A DNA stretch of 64,000 bases from Leucaena leucocephala (GCA_037074615.1 CM073558.1:11346001-11410000); one strand, 5' to 3'. Numbered from the stretch's first letter, positions 46,568 to 57,615 are shown. The notes: generated from the sequence alone by a model not told the origin. Made by a program: numbers and translations.

Positions 46568-48022
46568 CACTTTTTCTTTAGGTTTGAGTGGAAATTTTGG
46601 CATAGTTTTCCCATGGTCCTTGGGAGCACAAAATTGAAGAGAATGGAGGGGGTATTTATAGCAAATTTTGGCACTCTTGGGACTAAATTCTCCCTTATTT
46701 TCATAATTATTACATAGTCTTACTCTTACATCTTATTGGTTGATTAATTCCTTAATCACCATTAACTTGATTCTTAAATTATTTTAATAAATTTAACCAC
46801 ATGTCCAAACTCTTCTTCCTCGTTCTTATCTGCCATGTGTCCTTGGTGTGGGTCCCACAATGACACTTCACAAGCCAACTCACCTTATCTCTTGATTTTA
46901 TTTAATTTCTTTCTTTTTAAAATTCATAAATTATCTAAAATTGACCTGATCTCCAAGACTTGCTCTTAGGCTTATTGGGATGCTGTATATTAAGCCACTT
47001 TAGGCCAATATTGGGTTCAATTGCTAATTGGCATAAATCCCAATACACTTTCTTTACCAGATACCCCAATATACCTTAAATTTTAAAATAAATTTTAGAA
47101 AATTCTTTTAATAGTTCTAACATTTTTATAAATTCATACTAATATAAAATGATTTTTTTTGCAAAGTCTCAATTTTTTTAGACTCAGAAGTCCTGATAAA
47201 AATTTATACATCTTCTTTAAACCCTTTTTCAGTTTCTTTTTCCACCTTAACTTCCATAATTAATTCTATAGGACTTCTTTTTTACTTTTGTTAGATTCAT
47301 ATATTATTATATTAATTACAATAATTTATTATAAAATTTTATCTGATTCTAAGGTCTGAAAGATATTATATTAATCTCGAGACTTCATAAATTAATATCA
47401 TTTTATCGAGACTTTAAATTAAAATTTTGAGAAATAAGCCTTACCCAAATTCTATTTTTTATTTATTAGTAAAATTTGGGACAAAAATATTTTTGAGCTG
47501 TTCGGGGCCTTTCCTGTCTCAATTTTCTTATAATTACTATTTTGCGATGAACTCTTGAAAATTGTACTTTAATCCCTCAACTTTTCATAATTACACTAAA
47601 TGATCCATAACTTGTGTGTACTTCCATTTTATACCATGGAACTTTTAGATTTTTATGTTTAGTCCTTCTCATTCTTCAAGATGACTATTATGACCTTGGA
47701 ACTTTTTAAAATTATGATTTTACCCCTACTTGGGCTCATAATCCTAAATCATCCCTTTGAGGTCTTTAGCTCAACCTTAAGCCTCTAATTAATCTCTTTT
47801 CTTTTTATATGCTCAAGAGAATCTTCTAAAATCTCTAACTTATTTATATATTTGCCCCTAGAGACTTTCACTATTTACAATCACGTCCCTGAACTTTCAT
47901 TATTTGTAGTTTAGTCTCTGAACATCATTTGTATATTTCTAGGACTTCTGCTAAAAGGGATCTAGTAGCCTACCTATTTTAGGCTATATACTGGTTTTCT
48001 GCGCCTAAAAATTGGGATAACA
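46568..48022 (-). mobile_element. Truncated LTR (A-like 5' half), minus strand
   Basis: The plus-strand right end GGGATAACA is the start TGTTATCCCAATTTTTAGGC on the minus strand, followed by a family-A-like AGTATATAGCCT block. The minus-strand TATA is at 46653-46660. The 3' half beyond the leader is gone where LTR E begins. Degenerate 'agttcaggg … aaattgta' repeats fill 47.5-47.7 kb. The sequence after the TATA is closer to family B than to A, so it may be a mosaic. Confidence 0.6.
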
Positions 48023-48515
48023 TTATGTAAATTTCATCTAGTGTAGATTTGCTTTTGAAATACATTTTAACTAAAAACATGACCAGTGGAATCTATCTAT
48101 GTCAATTGTCTATTTAATCTGGTGTTGAAAACTTTATAAGCTTGATATGAATTACGTACAATTTAGAAAAAAGTTCTTTCTATACACGATATCCATTTCA
48201 TCCGGTGTAGATTGGGTTCTAAAATACACTTTATTTGAAACCTTTTCACGTATCTCTCGTCTCTTACTTTTAACTGGTTCGTATATGTGTTCTTAGTCGT
48301 CCTATCACAATGAGTTTTATTTTGAACTCTGTCTTGAGAAATAAAAATTTATGCACTTGTAGCTTTTGCTGTCATTTGTGTAGATTCATTGTTGTCATTT
48401 ACTTGTTTAAATTTGTGAGTTCTTCCACTTATGCCTGATATATTCTCTACCAGAATTCATTTTAAGCTAGGTTTTCTTATTTTATGGTTTTCTAGTTCTT
48501 TAGTCTTCCATAAAT
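48023..48515. repeat. Degenerate ~79-bp repeats upstream of the CACTA transposase
   Basis: Three related phrases, catctagtgtagatttgc (about 48035), aatctggtgttgaaaac (about 48113) and catccggtgtagattggg (about 48193), are each followed by an aatacatttta-like or aaactttat tail. They lie between the truncated LTR and the transposase start, so they could be subterminal repeats of the CACTA element. No CACTA terminus is visible. Confidence 0.35.
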
Positions 48516-50500
48516 ATGGATTGTAGTTAGATAAATGCTAAATGAACAAGTTTGAGTATTTCGACGGGGTTAAGGAGTTTTGGATTTTGCTAAACAAAAT
48601 ATTGATGATGACAATTGAAGGTTTTATTGTCCTTATGTGAGATGTTTGAATGATAGAAAACTAAGTCCTGTAAATATGTACGCTCATTTAATTTATAAGG
48701 AGTTTTGTAAGAGTTGTACGGTATGGCTATGGCATGGTGAAGATGTGGAAAGGTCGAGTGCATCTGAACATGTAGGAAAGACCTTTAATGATGATATGGA
48801 TACTGATGATCAAGTAGAGGATTTTTTTTATATGTTTCACTACTTAAAGACCTCTAATGATGATATGTTTTTTATAGGATGTTTTTTTATACCTCTAAAT
48901 TGAACCTCGAGTGCATGTGATCATATAGGAGAAGATGTTTTTTTACGCGGTCACATGTATATGGTGATATGTATAATGATGAAGAAAAACCTCTATACCC
49001 AAGGTATAGAAAATGCCACCTGTTGAATGTGGTGTTAAGGTTGATAAGTGTGAAAGCACAACATAGGGGGAGTGATATTGTTTTTTCAAAATTACTTAAG
49101 TTGTTGCAAGACATATTTCTAGAAGAAAATGTGCTACCGAAACACTACTATAATGTGAAGTAAATAATATGTCTGTTAGGCACGCATTATAGAAAAATTC
49201 ATGCATGCCCAAATGATTGCATATGAGAAGTGTCTAATATGTAAGATATTAAGGTACATATCAAAAAACTTTCCTAAAAGGGTGTTATGGTATCTTCCAA
49301 TTATACCAAGGTTGAAGTTCCTCTTTGCTAATAAAGATAATTAAAAAAATTGTTGTGGTATGTAACTGAAAGGATTTCTGATGGAAAGCTTCACCATTTG
49401 GCTAATTCTTTGTAATGGAAGAAGATTGATGACTTATTTTCCAAGTTCAAAAATGAACCACAAAACCAAGGCTTGGACTTAATATAGATGCCATAACCCT
49501 TATGGTAGCCTTAGTAGTATACATAGTTCATGGCCCCATTCTCTTAGTGATTTACAACATATCCCCTTGTATATAAACTCAAGTATGTAATGTTATCTAT
49601 GTTACTTTCAAGACCAAAACAACTAGGGAAATGACATAGACATTTACATAGGACCCCCTATGAAGATTTGAAGAAGCTATGGGAAGGTGTGATTTTTTTA
49701 TGTGAATAAGAAGGATATTTTTAATATGCGGGCCATGATCTTTTGTATAATTAGTGACTTTCCTATATATAGAAACTTGTTTGGGTATAGTGTAAAGGGA
49801 TAAAAAACATGTTCAATTTGTGAGGAAGGGACTTTATACTATCAACTCTTTCGTAGAAGAAAGACAGTCGATCTAGGTTATAGGAGTTTTCTTCGACAAG
49901 GCCACCTATACTTTGATTAAAGAAAAAAATTTTGTGCCCAAGAATTTGAAAATACTCTAGAACCATTGATTGGAGATCAAGTTTATGAATAGGTGAAAGA
50001 CATCAATGTTACTTTTTTGTAAGACTATGAAAAGAAGTAAGAAAAGTATACAGAAAAAAAAGATTTGTTTTCTTTGAGCTTCTGTATTAGCATAATCTCC
50101 ATGTAAGGCACTATATTGATGTCATGTATATGGAGAAAAATGTGTTTGATAGCATTGTTGAAACACTTCTCAACATATAGGGTTATTCTAAGGACAATTT
50201 GAATGCAATATTAGATTTGCAAGAAATGGGAATACGAGAGGATTTACATCCAAAGCCAGACGGGAGGGGAGTTATTGTGTTGAAGAATGTAATATTTTGT
50301 CCAAGGATGAGAAAAGAAGTATTTGTGAGTGTTTTCAAGGAATCAAAGTTCCCTCTAGGTACTCATCAAATCTTAAGAAGTGCCGATAGAAGATTTGAAA
50401 TTAGTATGCCAAAAGTCTCATGATTCTCATGTCTTGATCCAACAATTACTCCCAGTGGCTATTTGAGGCATGATTTGGAGAACGAGAGTTACGTTATTTT
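48516..50500 (+). pseudogene. CACTA (En/Spm) transposase pseudogene
   Basis: Joined only by eye across several frames, the plus strand gives the plant CACTA transposase in order: the N-terminal transposase-associated domain (FDGVKEFW … KEFCKSCTVWLWHGED, 48541-48740), an acidic linker, then EKPLYP … GSDIVFSKLLKLLQDIFLEENVLPKHYYN (48990-49160), KIHACPNDCI (near 49200), LWYLPIIPRLKFLFA, NPYGSLSS (49500), PGNDIDIYI-like (49630), MRAMIFCIISDFPIYRNLFGYSVKG (49735-49800), CSICEEGT and RKTVDLGYRSFL (49820-49890), and LDLQEMGIREDLHPKPDGRG (50205-50270). Stops and frameshifts are many (a TAG replaces the expected Trp near codon 5). The 3' part and element ends are missing; an LTR fragment starts at about 50560. 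The enzyme would cut and paste CACTA ends in the nucleus; this copy cannot. Confidence 0.85.
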
Positions 50501-50559
50501 ATGCCAAATTGAAAAAATGTTTCTTCCTACTTTTTTTGACATCATGATACACCTCATGA

Positions 50560-52381
50560 TGCCCAAAAACCTTAAAGGAAAGGGGAAAGAAGAAATTAAA
50601 GTTAGAACCATATGATTGAAGCTTAAACAAGCTAGTTAAGTGGTTGGTTGTTGAATCAAATTGATATTGTTGACTTTGCCATGGTGTGCACTGTTTGGTC
50701 TGCACTGTTCATGAGGGAAGGGAATTGAATTTCAATGATTTAATGCTTCCATTGAGTTTGTATGATGATTTTGTGTAGGATTGGAAAGGTTTTGAACCTT
50801 GGAAACATTAAAATCTCAAGGTTATAGTCTCTGAGATTCCTTACGGTTATTGTTCACTCGCATGAACAGTGATTGGAATTTCATGATTTTGATGGTTCCA
50901 ATGGTTTTAAAATGAAAAGTTGTGTGGGGTAAAGTGGAGAAACAAGTATGGGAAGCATTAGAATCAAAATGAGAATTTTTGAAAGACTTGTATGCTTATG
51001 TTCAGTTCTGTACAGCAGGCCACGAAGGAGCTGGAATTTCATGATTCTAAGCTCATAAATGGATTCAAAAGATGAAATTGTGTAAGGTAAAGTCAAGACA
51101 TCAATTGATTCAAGAGCCAAGTGGATTAGTGAATATTAGGGAAAGTTATGACAATAAAGAGTGTAACAAAATTAATCTTGAACATGGTTGGAGTTCATGA
51201 GTCCTAATGAATATGAATGTGTTTAGGACCATGAAACATCCAAGAAGATGTTGGGAAGTGATGGACATAAAGGCCTCATGGTTGGAATGCTAGGGAGCAA
51301 GGGCTAAATGTCAAGAGAAAAGCTTAAGTGCAAGGTAGTGAACTTATCTCTTTATGTGCTTGATGTGGTATGCTTATGTGTTGACATGTATATGTTATTT
51401 GAATGATATTGTAACATGATAAACGATGTTGAATGTGTTATGAATAACATGTTTCCATGGCCATGCACTTTATGTAAAAGTATATAGCATGATGGCATGT
51501 CACTAATCAAAGAAAGTTAATGAAATTACATATCATGCATTAGCATCCATCTTGCATATTTAAGTTGTAATGTTTGCTACTGAGATTCTCTAGAATCTCA
51601 CTCTCCCATAACCAACCAAGTTAGGTCAAGCATGAAGAAAAGGTATGCACGGAGAAGAGCTAAATAATGGAAGAAAGGAAGTGAAGTATTGAGATTTTAG
51701 CATATACTATAAATTGTCCATGTATGTAAATGCCATGTAAGGTGTCCATTTATGTCATGAAACTATTGTAATACTTATGGCATATGTACATGATGTATAT
51801 GAATGTTAAGAAGCTTATTTGATGGCTTGTGCATGCTGAAACAATTATTGGAAATGAAAGAAAAGAAACTGAAATGGTAAAAACATAGGTCCTGAAGCAG
51901 TTTTGTTGTGGCTTCAGTTTGACCTAGCAAATGAAGGAATTATTTCAAGAAATTTTATGAGCATGTAGTGAACATCCATAGATTTAAGTGCATAGGTATA
52001 ACGTTTCATTTGGATGTGTATATCAAGAGAAATCAATTTCCAAAGTAAGGGACCAGAATCTGTTTCCAAAGTTTTTGACCAAATGAACAGTAAAATTCAA
52101 CAAATAAACTGTATCAATTGGCTAATCATTTGGTCTGGAAATTATTTTTTCCTTAAATTTCAAGATGTTATCTTCATGTATATTTTTGAACCACTTCATT
52201 TTGAGTTTTCTATAATTAATTATGATTTTTTGAAGTTCATTGCGTAATCTGGAATACCACATGAATAGTAACTCGAGAAAGAGTAAAATTCCAGATTTGG
52301 CTAATGGATTTCCAAGGTCTTGTAAGTGGTTCTAAATGCTACTGAATGGTCCCTAAGACGTAAAAAAGTAAGGATGTTACA
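50560..52381 (+). mobile_element. LTR B5, 5'-truncated, with primer-binding site
   Basis: It starts in mid-LTR at TGCCCAAAAACC (matching about 4490 in B1 and 28505 in B4) and ends GGATGTTACA. The TATA region is lost. Stem-loop GAGATTC-TCTA-GAATCTC at 51582-51599. Unlike B1, B2 and B4 it is followed by a primer-binding site and about 60 bp of leader, so it is the 5' LTR of a plus-strand element whose interior is otherwise missing. Confidence 0.8.
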
Positions 52382-52384
52382 TTT

Positions 52385-52396
52385 TGGTATCAGAGC
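52385..52396 (+). other. Primer-binding site after LTR B5
   Basis: TGGTATCAGAGC three bases after the LTR end; the next bases (AAAGGATTCTGGCTTA…ATGCTCTGA) match the leader of the Gypsy unit next to 57719, which links B-type LTRs to that Gypsy element. Confidence 0.85.
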
Positions 52397-52529
52397 AAAG
52401 GATTCTGGCTTAAAAAATGCTCTGAATAGATTATTTATGTTACATTCTAAATCCTCGATGTCTGCAGCTTCAACTTCCTTTTATTCTCGCATGACATAAT
52501 CCAAAATGCGCAGCTTCAATGATTGTCTA

Positions 52530-52939
52530 TTTTAGTCATGACTATATCCATGTTGTGGTCGATACTTGTAAACATAGAGAAACTTCCCAAAAGAAATAAG
52601 GTTGCGACATGTGGACACTTTGGTCTTAACTAAAAAGCACAGAGGTGTGATCTGATTTCCTTTGTCTTGTGATTTCTTTTCTGCTCACATCAGTCCTTGA
52701 TTTCCCCCCAAAAAACCTGCAATTCAAAACTAAAGCTCATTGTAAAAGTCTAAATAAGTATAGAACAATATTTATGCAGTTTGGAAAGGTTAATTTATTA
52801 TTTTACCATTTAATTAGCACATTACCAAGTATAATCATGTATTACCACAAAAGCACAAATATAGCCATAAAATGAATGGTAAAGTGGTAATAAGACCATG
52901 AAACTATTACAGAAACCATACACAATTTTTGTTCTATCA
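52530..52939 (-). mobile_element. Tat/Athila-like LTR fragment, minus strand
   Basis: The minus strand starts TGATAGAACAAAAATTGTG at 52939 and is the reverse-complement counterpart of 38177-38560, including the taatacatgatt and aaatggtaaattaa words. GTCATGAC/TTGCGAC-type motifs are present at 52.53-52.66 kb. The left limit is approximate. No coding sequence. Confidence 0.55.
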
Positions 52940-52954
52940 ATTCCCCCACACTTG
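52940..52954 (-). other. Polypurine tract of the Tat/Athila-like fragment
   Basis: The minus strand reads CAAGTGTGGGGGAAT directly before the LTR start; about 100 bp of further upstream element sequence (52955-53060) is also present. Confidence 0.65.
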
Positions 52955-53154
52955 AACCTTTGTACTTGCGGAGTCCTTCTTGGGACTACATAAAACCTCA
53001 GACTCAAGTTTTACGCACCAGCCTCTCGACTGCAATGCAACCTCCCAGTGGCGAAACCGGTTAGCCATGTCGGGGCAAGAACCAATGCTTCATCCCACTC
53101 TCATGCAGTGAGAACCCCCGATCATAGTGAAGAATCTTTGCTATCTCATAACTT

Positions 53155-53179
53155 GCTCTGATACCAAAATGTAACATCC
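53155..53179 (-). other. LTR tail plus primer-binding site in inverted orientation
   Basis: The minus strand reads GGATGTTACA-TTT-TGGTATCAGAGC (LTR end 53179-53170, primer-binding site 53166-53155). Together with 52372-52398 it makes a perfect 27-bp inverted repeat. The LTR itself is reduced to a tail joined to the integrase frame of the Gypsy unit. Confidence 0.75.
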
Positions 53180-53183
53180 ATAC

Positions 53184-53541
53184 TTTCACCTTTTGACATG
53201 TCAAAGGACACATAATTTACAAGATATTTCTTCTATCCAGGCCACCAAAATAAACTCTTCACCTCATGATACATCTTGGTCATACCTAGATGTACTGTAT
53301 ACTTGCTTTTATGTGCCTCCTCTAGGATCTTCTCTCTCAATCCCATTGCATTGGGAATATATGGTCGTCCCCTAAATTGTAGTAATCCATCTTGGTGCAC
53401 ATCAAAGTTTTTAGTTTCCCCTATTTCCAGCTTACTTTTGAAAATCTCAATGAGCCTATCCTGCTCCTGAGCCTCTTTTATCTCATCTGCAATAAAAGCT
53501 TTAATATATATTCCTCCATAAGAACTTTTTGATGTCTGCAT
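53184..53541 (-). pseudogene. Gypsy G1 integrase N-terminus (truncated)
   Basis: An open stretch (53233-53541) gives GLLQFRGRPYIPNAMGLREKILEEAH and KSKYTVHLGMTKMYHEVKSLFWWPG, the region before and into the HHCC zinc finger of Gypsy integrase. The second half of the finger (C-X2-C) follows in a shifted frame after a ~5-bp loss near 53206 relative to G2. The catalytic core and chromodomain are deleted. A stop at 53557-53559 separates it from RNase H. Confidence 0.8.
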
Positions 53542-53559
53542 TTGATATAGAGGACTCTA

Positions 53560-54310
53560 ATCTCGTACATCTTCTATCAGTTCTAGCTCTTTGATCATAA
53601 GACTAGCAACCTGCACCACCTTTCTGCTCAAGGCATTGGCCGCTACATTAGCTTTTCTTGGATGGTATTTGATCTGAAAATCATAATCCTTCAGAAATTC
53701 CATCCATCTCTATTGCCTCATGTTTAATTCTTTCTGATCTTACAGGTACTTCAGGATTTTATGATCACAGTACAGTTCTATGGTAGCTCCATACAAGTAG
53801 TGCCTCCATATCTTGAGAGCATAAACTACTGCTGCAAGCTCCAGATCATGAGTGCGATAATTCTCTTCATGTGGCTTTAACTACCGAGAAGTATAGGCTA
53901 CTACTCATCCCTGCTGCATCAACACACATCCCAACCCCTACTTGCTAACATCAGTGTAGACTACATAAGTATAAGGTGGGTCTAGAATAATCAGCACAGG
54001 AGTCGTGGTTAATCTCTTCTTTAGTTCATGAAAACTGGCCTCACACTTCTTATCCCACTTTAACTGTTGATTCTTTCTGGTCAGCTTGGTTAACGGTAGA
54101 GCAATTCGAGAAAAGTCCTTAATAAATCTTCTATAATACCCTGCTAAGCCCAGAAAACTTCTGATCTATGTCAATGTCCATGGTTGTTCCTAGCTTAGCA
54201 CTGCTTCAACTTTGTTAGGATTTACAGCTACCCCTTCGTGGGATATGACATGACCGAGAAATTTAACTTCTTGCAGCCAAAACTCATATCTGCTAAGCTT
54301 AGCATAGAGT
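53560..54310 (-). pseudogene. Gypsy G1 RNase H region, degenerate
   Basis: Minus-strand frames give fragments of the RT connection and RNase H: ELNMRQ with a stop before RWMEF, HPRKANVAANALS-like wording near 53.63-53.67 kb, QQG-stop-VVAYTSR-stop near 53.88-53.91 kb and the Asn/Asp-containing DHKILKYL-like block near 53.75 kb. Two of these stops and the one at 53557 are shared with unit G2. Confidence 0.7.
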
Positions 54311-54960
54311 CATTTCTCTTTAAGAGTATTCAGAATAATGCTCAAATGTTCTTCATGCTCTACAGCAGATTTGGAGTACACCAAGATATCATCAATGAAG
54401 ACTACCATAAACTGATATAGATAAGGCCTAAAGATTCTGTTCATGTAATCCATGAAAATTGCAGGCGTATTCATCATACCAAAGGGCATCACTAAGAATT
54501 TAAAATGTCTATAGTGAGTCCTAAATGCAGTCTTTGAAATATCATCTGCTTTAATTCTGAGTTGGTGGTAACCTGATCTCATATCAATCTTAGAGAATAA
54601 GCTTGCTCCAACGAACTGGTCTAGCAAATCATCAATTCAGGGAAGAGGGTACTTATTCTTAATAGCAATCTTATTCAACTCCCAATAGTCAATGCCCAAT
54701 ATGAGACTGCCATCTTTTTTCTTGACGAATAACACTAAAGCACCCCACGGAGAAACACTGGGTAGAATGAAACCCTTCTCTAGTAGCTCCTCTATCTGCT
54801 TTTTAAGTTCAATCATCTCATTGGGAGCCATACGATATGGGGCTTTGCATACTGGTCCAACTCCAGGTACGATGTCGATTGCAAACTCTACTTCTCATTC
54901 TAGAGGCAATCCTTGAATATCCTTTGGAAAGACTTCAGGAAATTCTTTGACCGCTGGAAT
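54310..54960 (-). pseudogene. Gypsy G1 reverse transcriptase
   Basis: Two open stretches carry the RT: 54637-54831 with PSVSPWGALVLFVKKKDG, GIDYWELNK and KNKYPLP, and 54310-54627 with LFSKIDMRSGYHQLRI, TAFRTHY, FKFLVMPFGMMNTPAIF and the catalytic FIDDILVYSK. A TGA near 54639 separates them where G2 still has CGA in the PLPRIDD block, a clear C-to-T change. Upstream, the stop at 54895-54897 (expected Arg before EVEF) is shared with G2. RT copies element RNA; this copy cannot be made as one chain. Confidence 0.85.
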
Positions 54961-55014
54961 CCCTTTAATTCCTTCTTCTACTTCTGCTTAGACAAAAAAG
55001 AAAACCATGTATCC

Positions 55015-55578
55015 CTAACATCCTTTTTGTAGACATCTATCTGCCTGAGCCTTTGTCAGGAAATTCAGTTTCACTTCTAGATTTATATTTGTAGTTTGTG
55101 GACAAAGAACTAGAGTTTTGTTTTTACCATCCAGCATTACATTATTGGTAGACAACCAATTCAATCCAATTATGACATCAATTTCATAAAATGGCATGCA
55201 TATTATGTCAAGAGTAATGCAACAATATTCATATCGAATAACACTATTTAGGCAAATATCTGATGTAACTACTTTAGCATTTGTAGGGGTTGTGACACAT
55301 ATGGCATAATGCAGCTTACTAATTGTAAGGCCCAAACGTTTAGCACATTCATAAGAAACAAAGGAATGACTTGTACCCGAATCAAACATAGCAATCATGG
55401 CATGATTATTGAGATAGATGATACCTTGGATCATCTCGGGTGATCTCTGTGCCTCTTCCCTTGTCATTGCAAACACTCGCCCTTGAGTGTGCGGCCTTTG
55501 ATCATCAGTTGCTTGAGGACAATACTTGGAGAAATGTCCAGGCTTCCCACATGTGTAACAAAAATTCTGCCCCATCAA
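55015..55578 (-). pseudogene. Gypsy G1 Gag zinc knuckle and protease
   Basis: 187 codons open. NFCYTCGKPGHFSKYC is a full CX2CX4HX4C knuckle, followed by a linker (QGRVFAMTREEAQ) and the retropepsin with FDSGTSHSFVS as the active site, the flap region, and VIIGLNWLSTNNVMLD near the C-terminus. In Gypsy elements this is the junction of Gag and Pol. It is in another frame than the gag stretch upstream, with a shift near 55.58 kb. The open length suggests less damage here than in the rest of the unit. Confidence 0.85.
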
Positions 55579-56502
55579 GCATCTGGTGATTCAGGCTGTT
55601 CTCAATAATTCTGCAGGCCTCTACTGCTTTATTGAACTGATGATACTGTTGGGGGGTCATCTTATCTTTAAGAGTAGTATTTAATCCCTTGATCATCCTC
55701 TTCGTCATCCATCGTTTATCATCTACCTATCGCAGGTAAGTGAATACTGGGAAAGACGGATGAACTTTGCTAAGTATTTATCATATGATTCTTTTTCTCC
55801 TTGTCTCAGCACAAGGAATTCTGCTTCTCGTTCATCTCGCACTGACTGGGGAAAATACTTCTCATAAAACTGTTCAAGGAATACTTCCCATATGATAGGA
55901 ATGTGCATTGCCTGTAATACTAGCTCTGTATTCTTCCACCATCTGTCAGCATCTCTCTTTATCTGGTAGATTGCCATCTGTGCTTTACTCTCAGACAGAT
56001 AACCCAGTACCTTGAAGATCTTCTCCAGTCTGCTGATCTAATCCTCCTTTTCTGTACCTCGAATATTCCCTCGAATGTCGAAGGACTATGCTTACAAAAC
56101 TTAGCCATCCACTATTAAATGCCAGTAGGATCTATTGTCTGTCCTGTCTGTCTTGGTTGTTCTATTGTCTGTTGAACCATCTCTGGTTCTATATTAGATA
56201 TACCAGTAGATTCTGGTTGCCGTAGGTTCTCTACAGCTTCTGCTACAGCCGCCGCTATGGCAGCATCCCTTTCCTGTTCTCACCTTGCTTGAGCGACTCT
56301 TACTTCCTCAATTATCTTCTATTGTTGTTCTAGTCATTCTAGAATCAACTGGTTAATGTGTCCGGCGTTTTAAGGTTCATCTACCGCTTCTTACTTCCTC
56401 AATTAGCCTCTGTTGTTGTTCCAGTTGTTCTAGAATCAACTGATTAATGTCTCTGGTGTTTTGGGGTTTGCCCGAAGAACTAGCTCTTCTTGTTCTTACC
56501 AT
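55505..56502 (-). pseudogene. Gypsy G1 gag (capsid), broken
   Basis: The likely start is the ATG at 56502-56500, giving MVRTRRASSSGKPQNTRD and a Gln-rich coiled segment. A 91-bp direct duplication (about 56302-56391 and 56392-56475) repeats the LILEQLEQQ part and brings in stops. Further on come KAQMAIYQIKRDADRWW, IIWEVFLEQFYEKYFPQSVRDEREAEFLVLRQG and YDKYLAKFIRLSQY (55723-55977), the classic Retrotrans_gag domain, then MTKRMIKGLNTTLKDKM to 55505. Gag would assemble particles around the element RNA. At least two frameshifts and several stops. Confidence 0.8.
56302..56475. repeat. 91-bp direct duplication in gag of G1
   Basis: acttcctcaatta … tctagaatcaactg … gtgttttggg-like wording occurs twice with an offset of about 91 bp. 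The copies differ at roughly a tenth of positions, so the duplication is old. Confidence 0.75.
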
Positions 56503-56788
56503 TTTGTTTTACTATCATAATAGAAAATAGGAAAGGAATACTATAATTAACAAATCTTATATTTCATTCAAAATATAGCATACATCAAGTTTAACATCAT
56601 CACACAAACTTTTCTTAACATACACACATACAGGTACTGTCATTACTAGTCATGAGTACATAGATTATAGCAACATTCATACATACATCTATTACATTAT
56701 GTTTCCTCATAGTGGATCCTGATAAACTCCCCTATCATATAGATCTAATCATGGATATCCTCACAGGGTTCCTCTTCAAAGTACTAAT

Positions 56789-57615
56789 CTAGCCCTTCTC
56801 TCCATGTTGTGTAAGAGGCAAAATATCATCCATGATGTTAACCCAAGCTTCTAGGGTAAGAGTATATGGATCATATGCTCCATAGGCCTCTCTTACTCTT
56901 GCTATGAAATCTTTGTAAACTCTATAATCTTGATCCACATCTCTAATCAACTTCCTTCCTATCTCATATAGCTGCTTCACGAGTTCCACAACTTTCCTAA
57001 AATGTTACCCAGATATATCTGTACCGTTAACTTCTTGGTTCCACTTGGACCTAGAATATCTGTAGCGTCTGGTCTCTGACTAGGTTCAAGTATATTAGCT
57101 ACATGACTAGGTTCAGGCACATTAGCTGTATCGCTGGGTCCAGGTATATCAACTAGTTTATGTACCTGACTTAGTCCAGGAACATCTATCTCATCTGCCT
57201 TCCTAGGCACAAGGTCTGTTGTACCCCCAACATAAGAGTAACCCACATCAGATTGTTCCTCTTTAGGGTTTATCATCTCTCTTTCATCTATCTGACCTGC
57301 ATCCCTTTCTAGTACAATATTCATAGGTAGGGCTGGGTTAGGTTCCTCAAGTTTATCCTCTTCTAATGATATTTCCTCTTCTTCATCATCATCCTCATCC
57401 ATCTCATTTGATCCCACAGAAGAGTTATCTAACCTGCCTAATTCTGATTCACTACTGGAATCCTGGATATTGATAACTGGGGGAAGACCAAACTCTGGAT
57501 CATGTATAAAAGCATCTATCTCTTTTGAGTTCCACCCTAATCTATCAGAACTATAGACTGTGGGTCTAGGGTCCCCCTAGTTCACTGTAGTCTCTAATGT
57601 TCTAGACTTAGTCAT
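56789..57615 (-). pseudogene. Accessory frame between primer-binding site and gag (acidic, Pro/Ser repeats)
   Basis: From the ATG at 57615 a frame of about 210 codons reads on except for one TAG at codon 13 (57579-57577). A second stretch of 66 codons (56989-56789) continues it after an apparent +1 shift. It has SSSESEL and a run of 12 acidic residues within MDEDDDEEEEISLEEDKLEE, then five copies of a [V/I]-[P/L]-[G/E]-[P/L]-S phrase (VPGLS, IPGPS, VPEPS, ILEPS, ILGPS) at 9-13 residue spacing, and a charged C-terminal part (LVKQLYEIGRKLIRDVDQDYR). No zinc finger or membrane segment. I do not recognise a family. Length and low stop density suggest it was once translated; it could instead be an N-terminal extension of gag. 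Confidence 0.5.
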
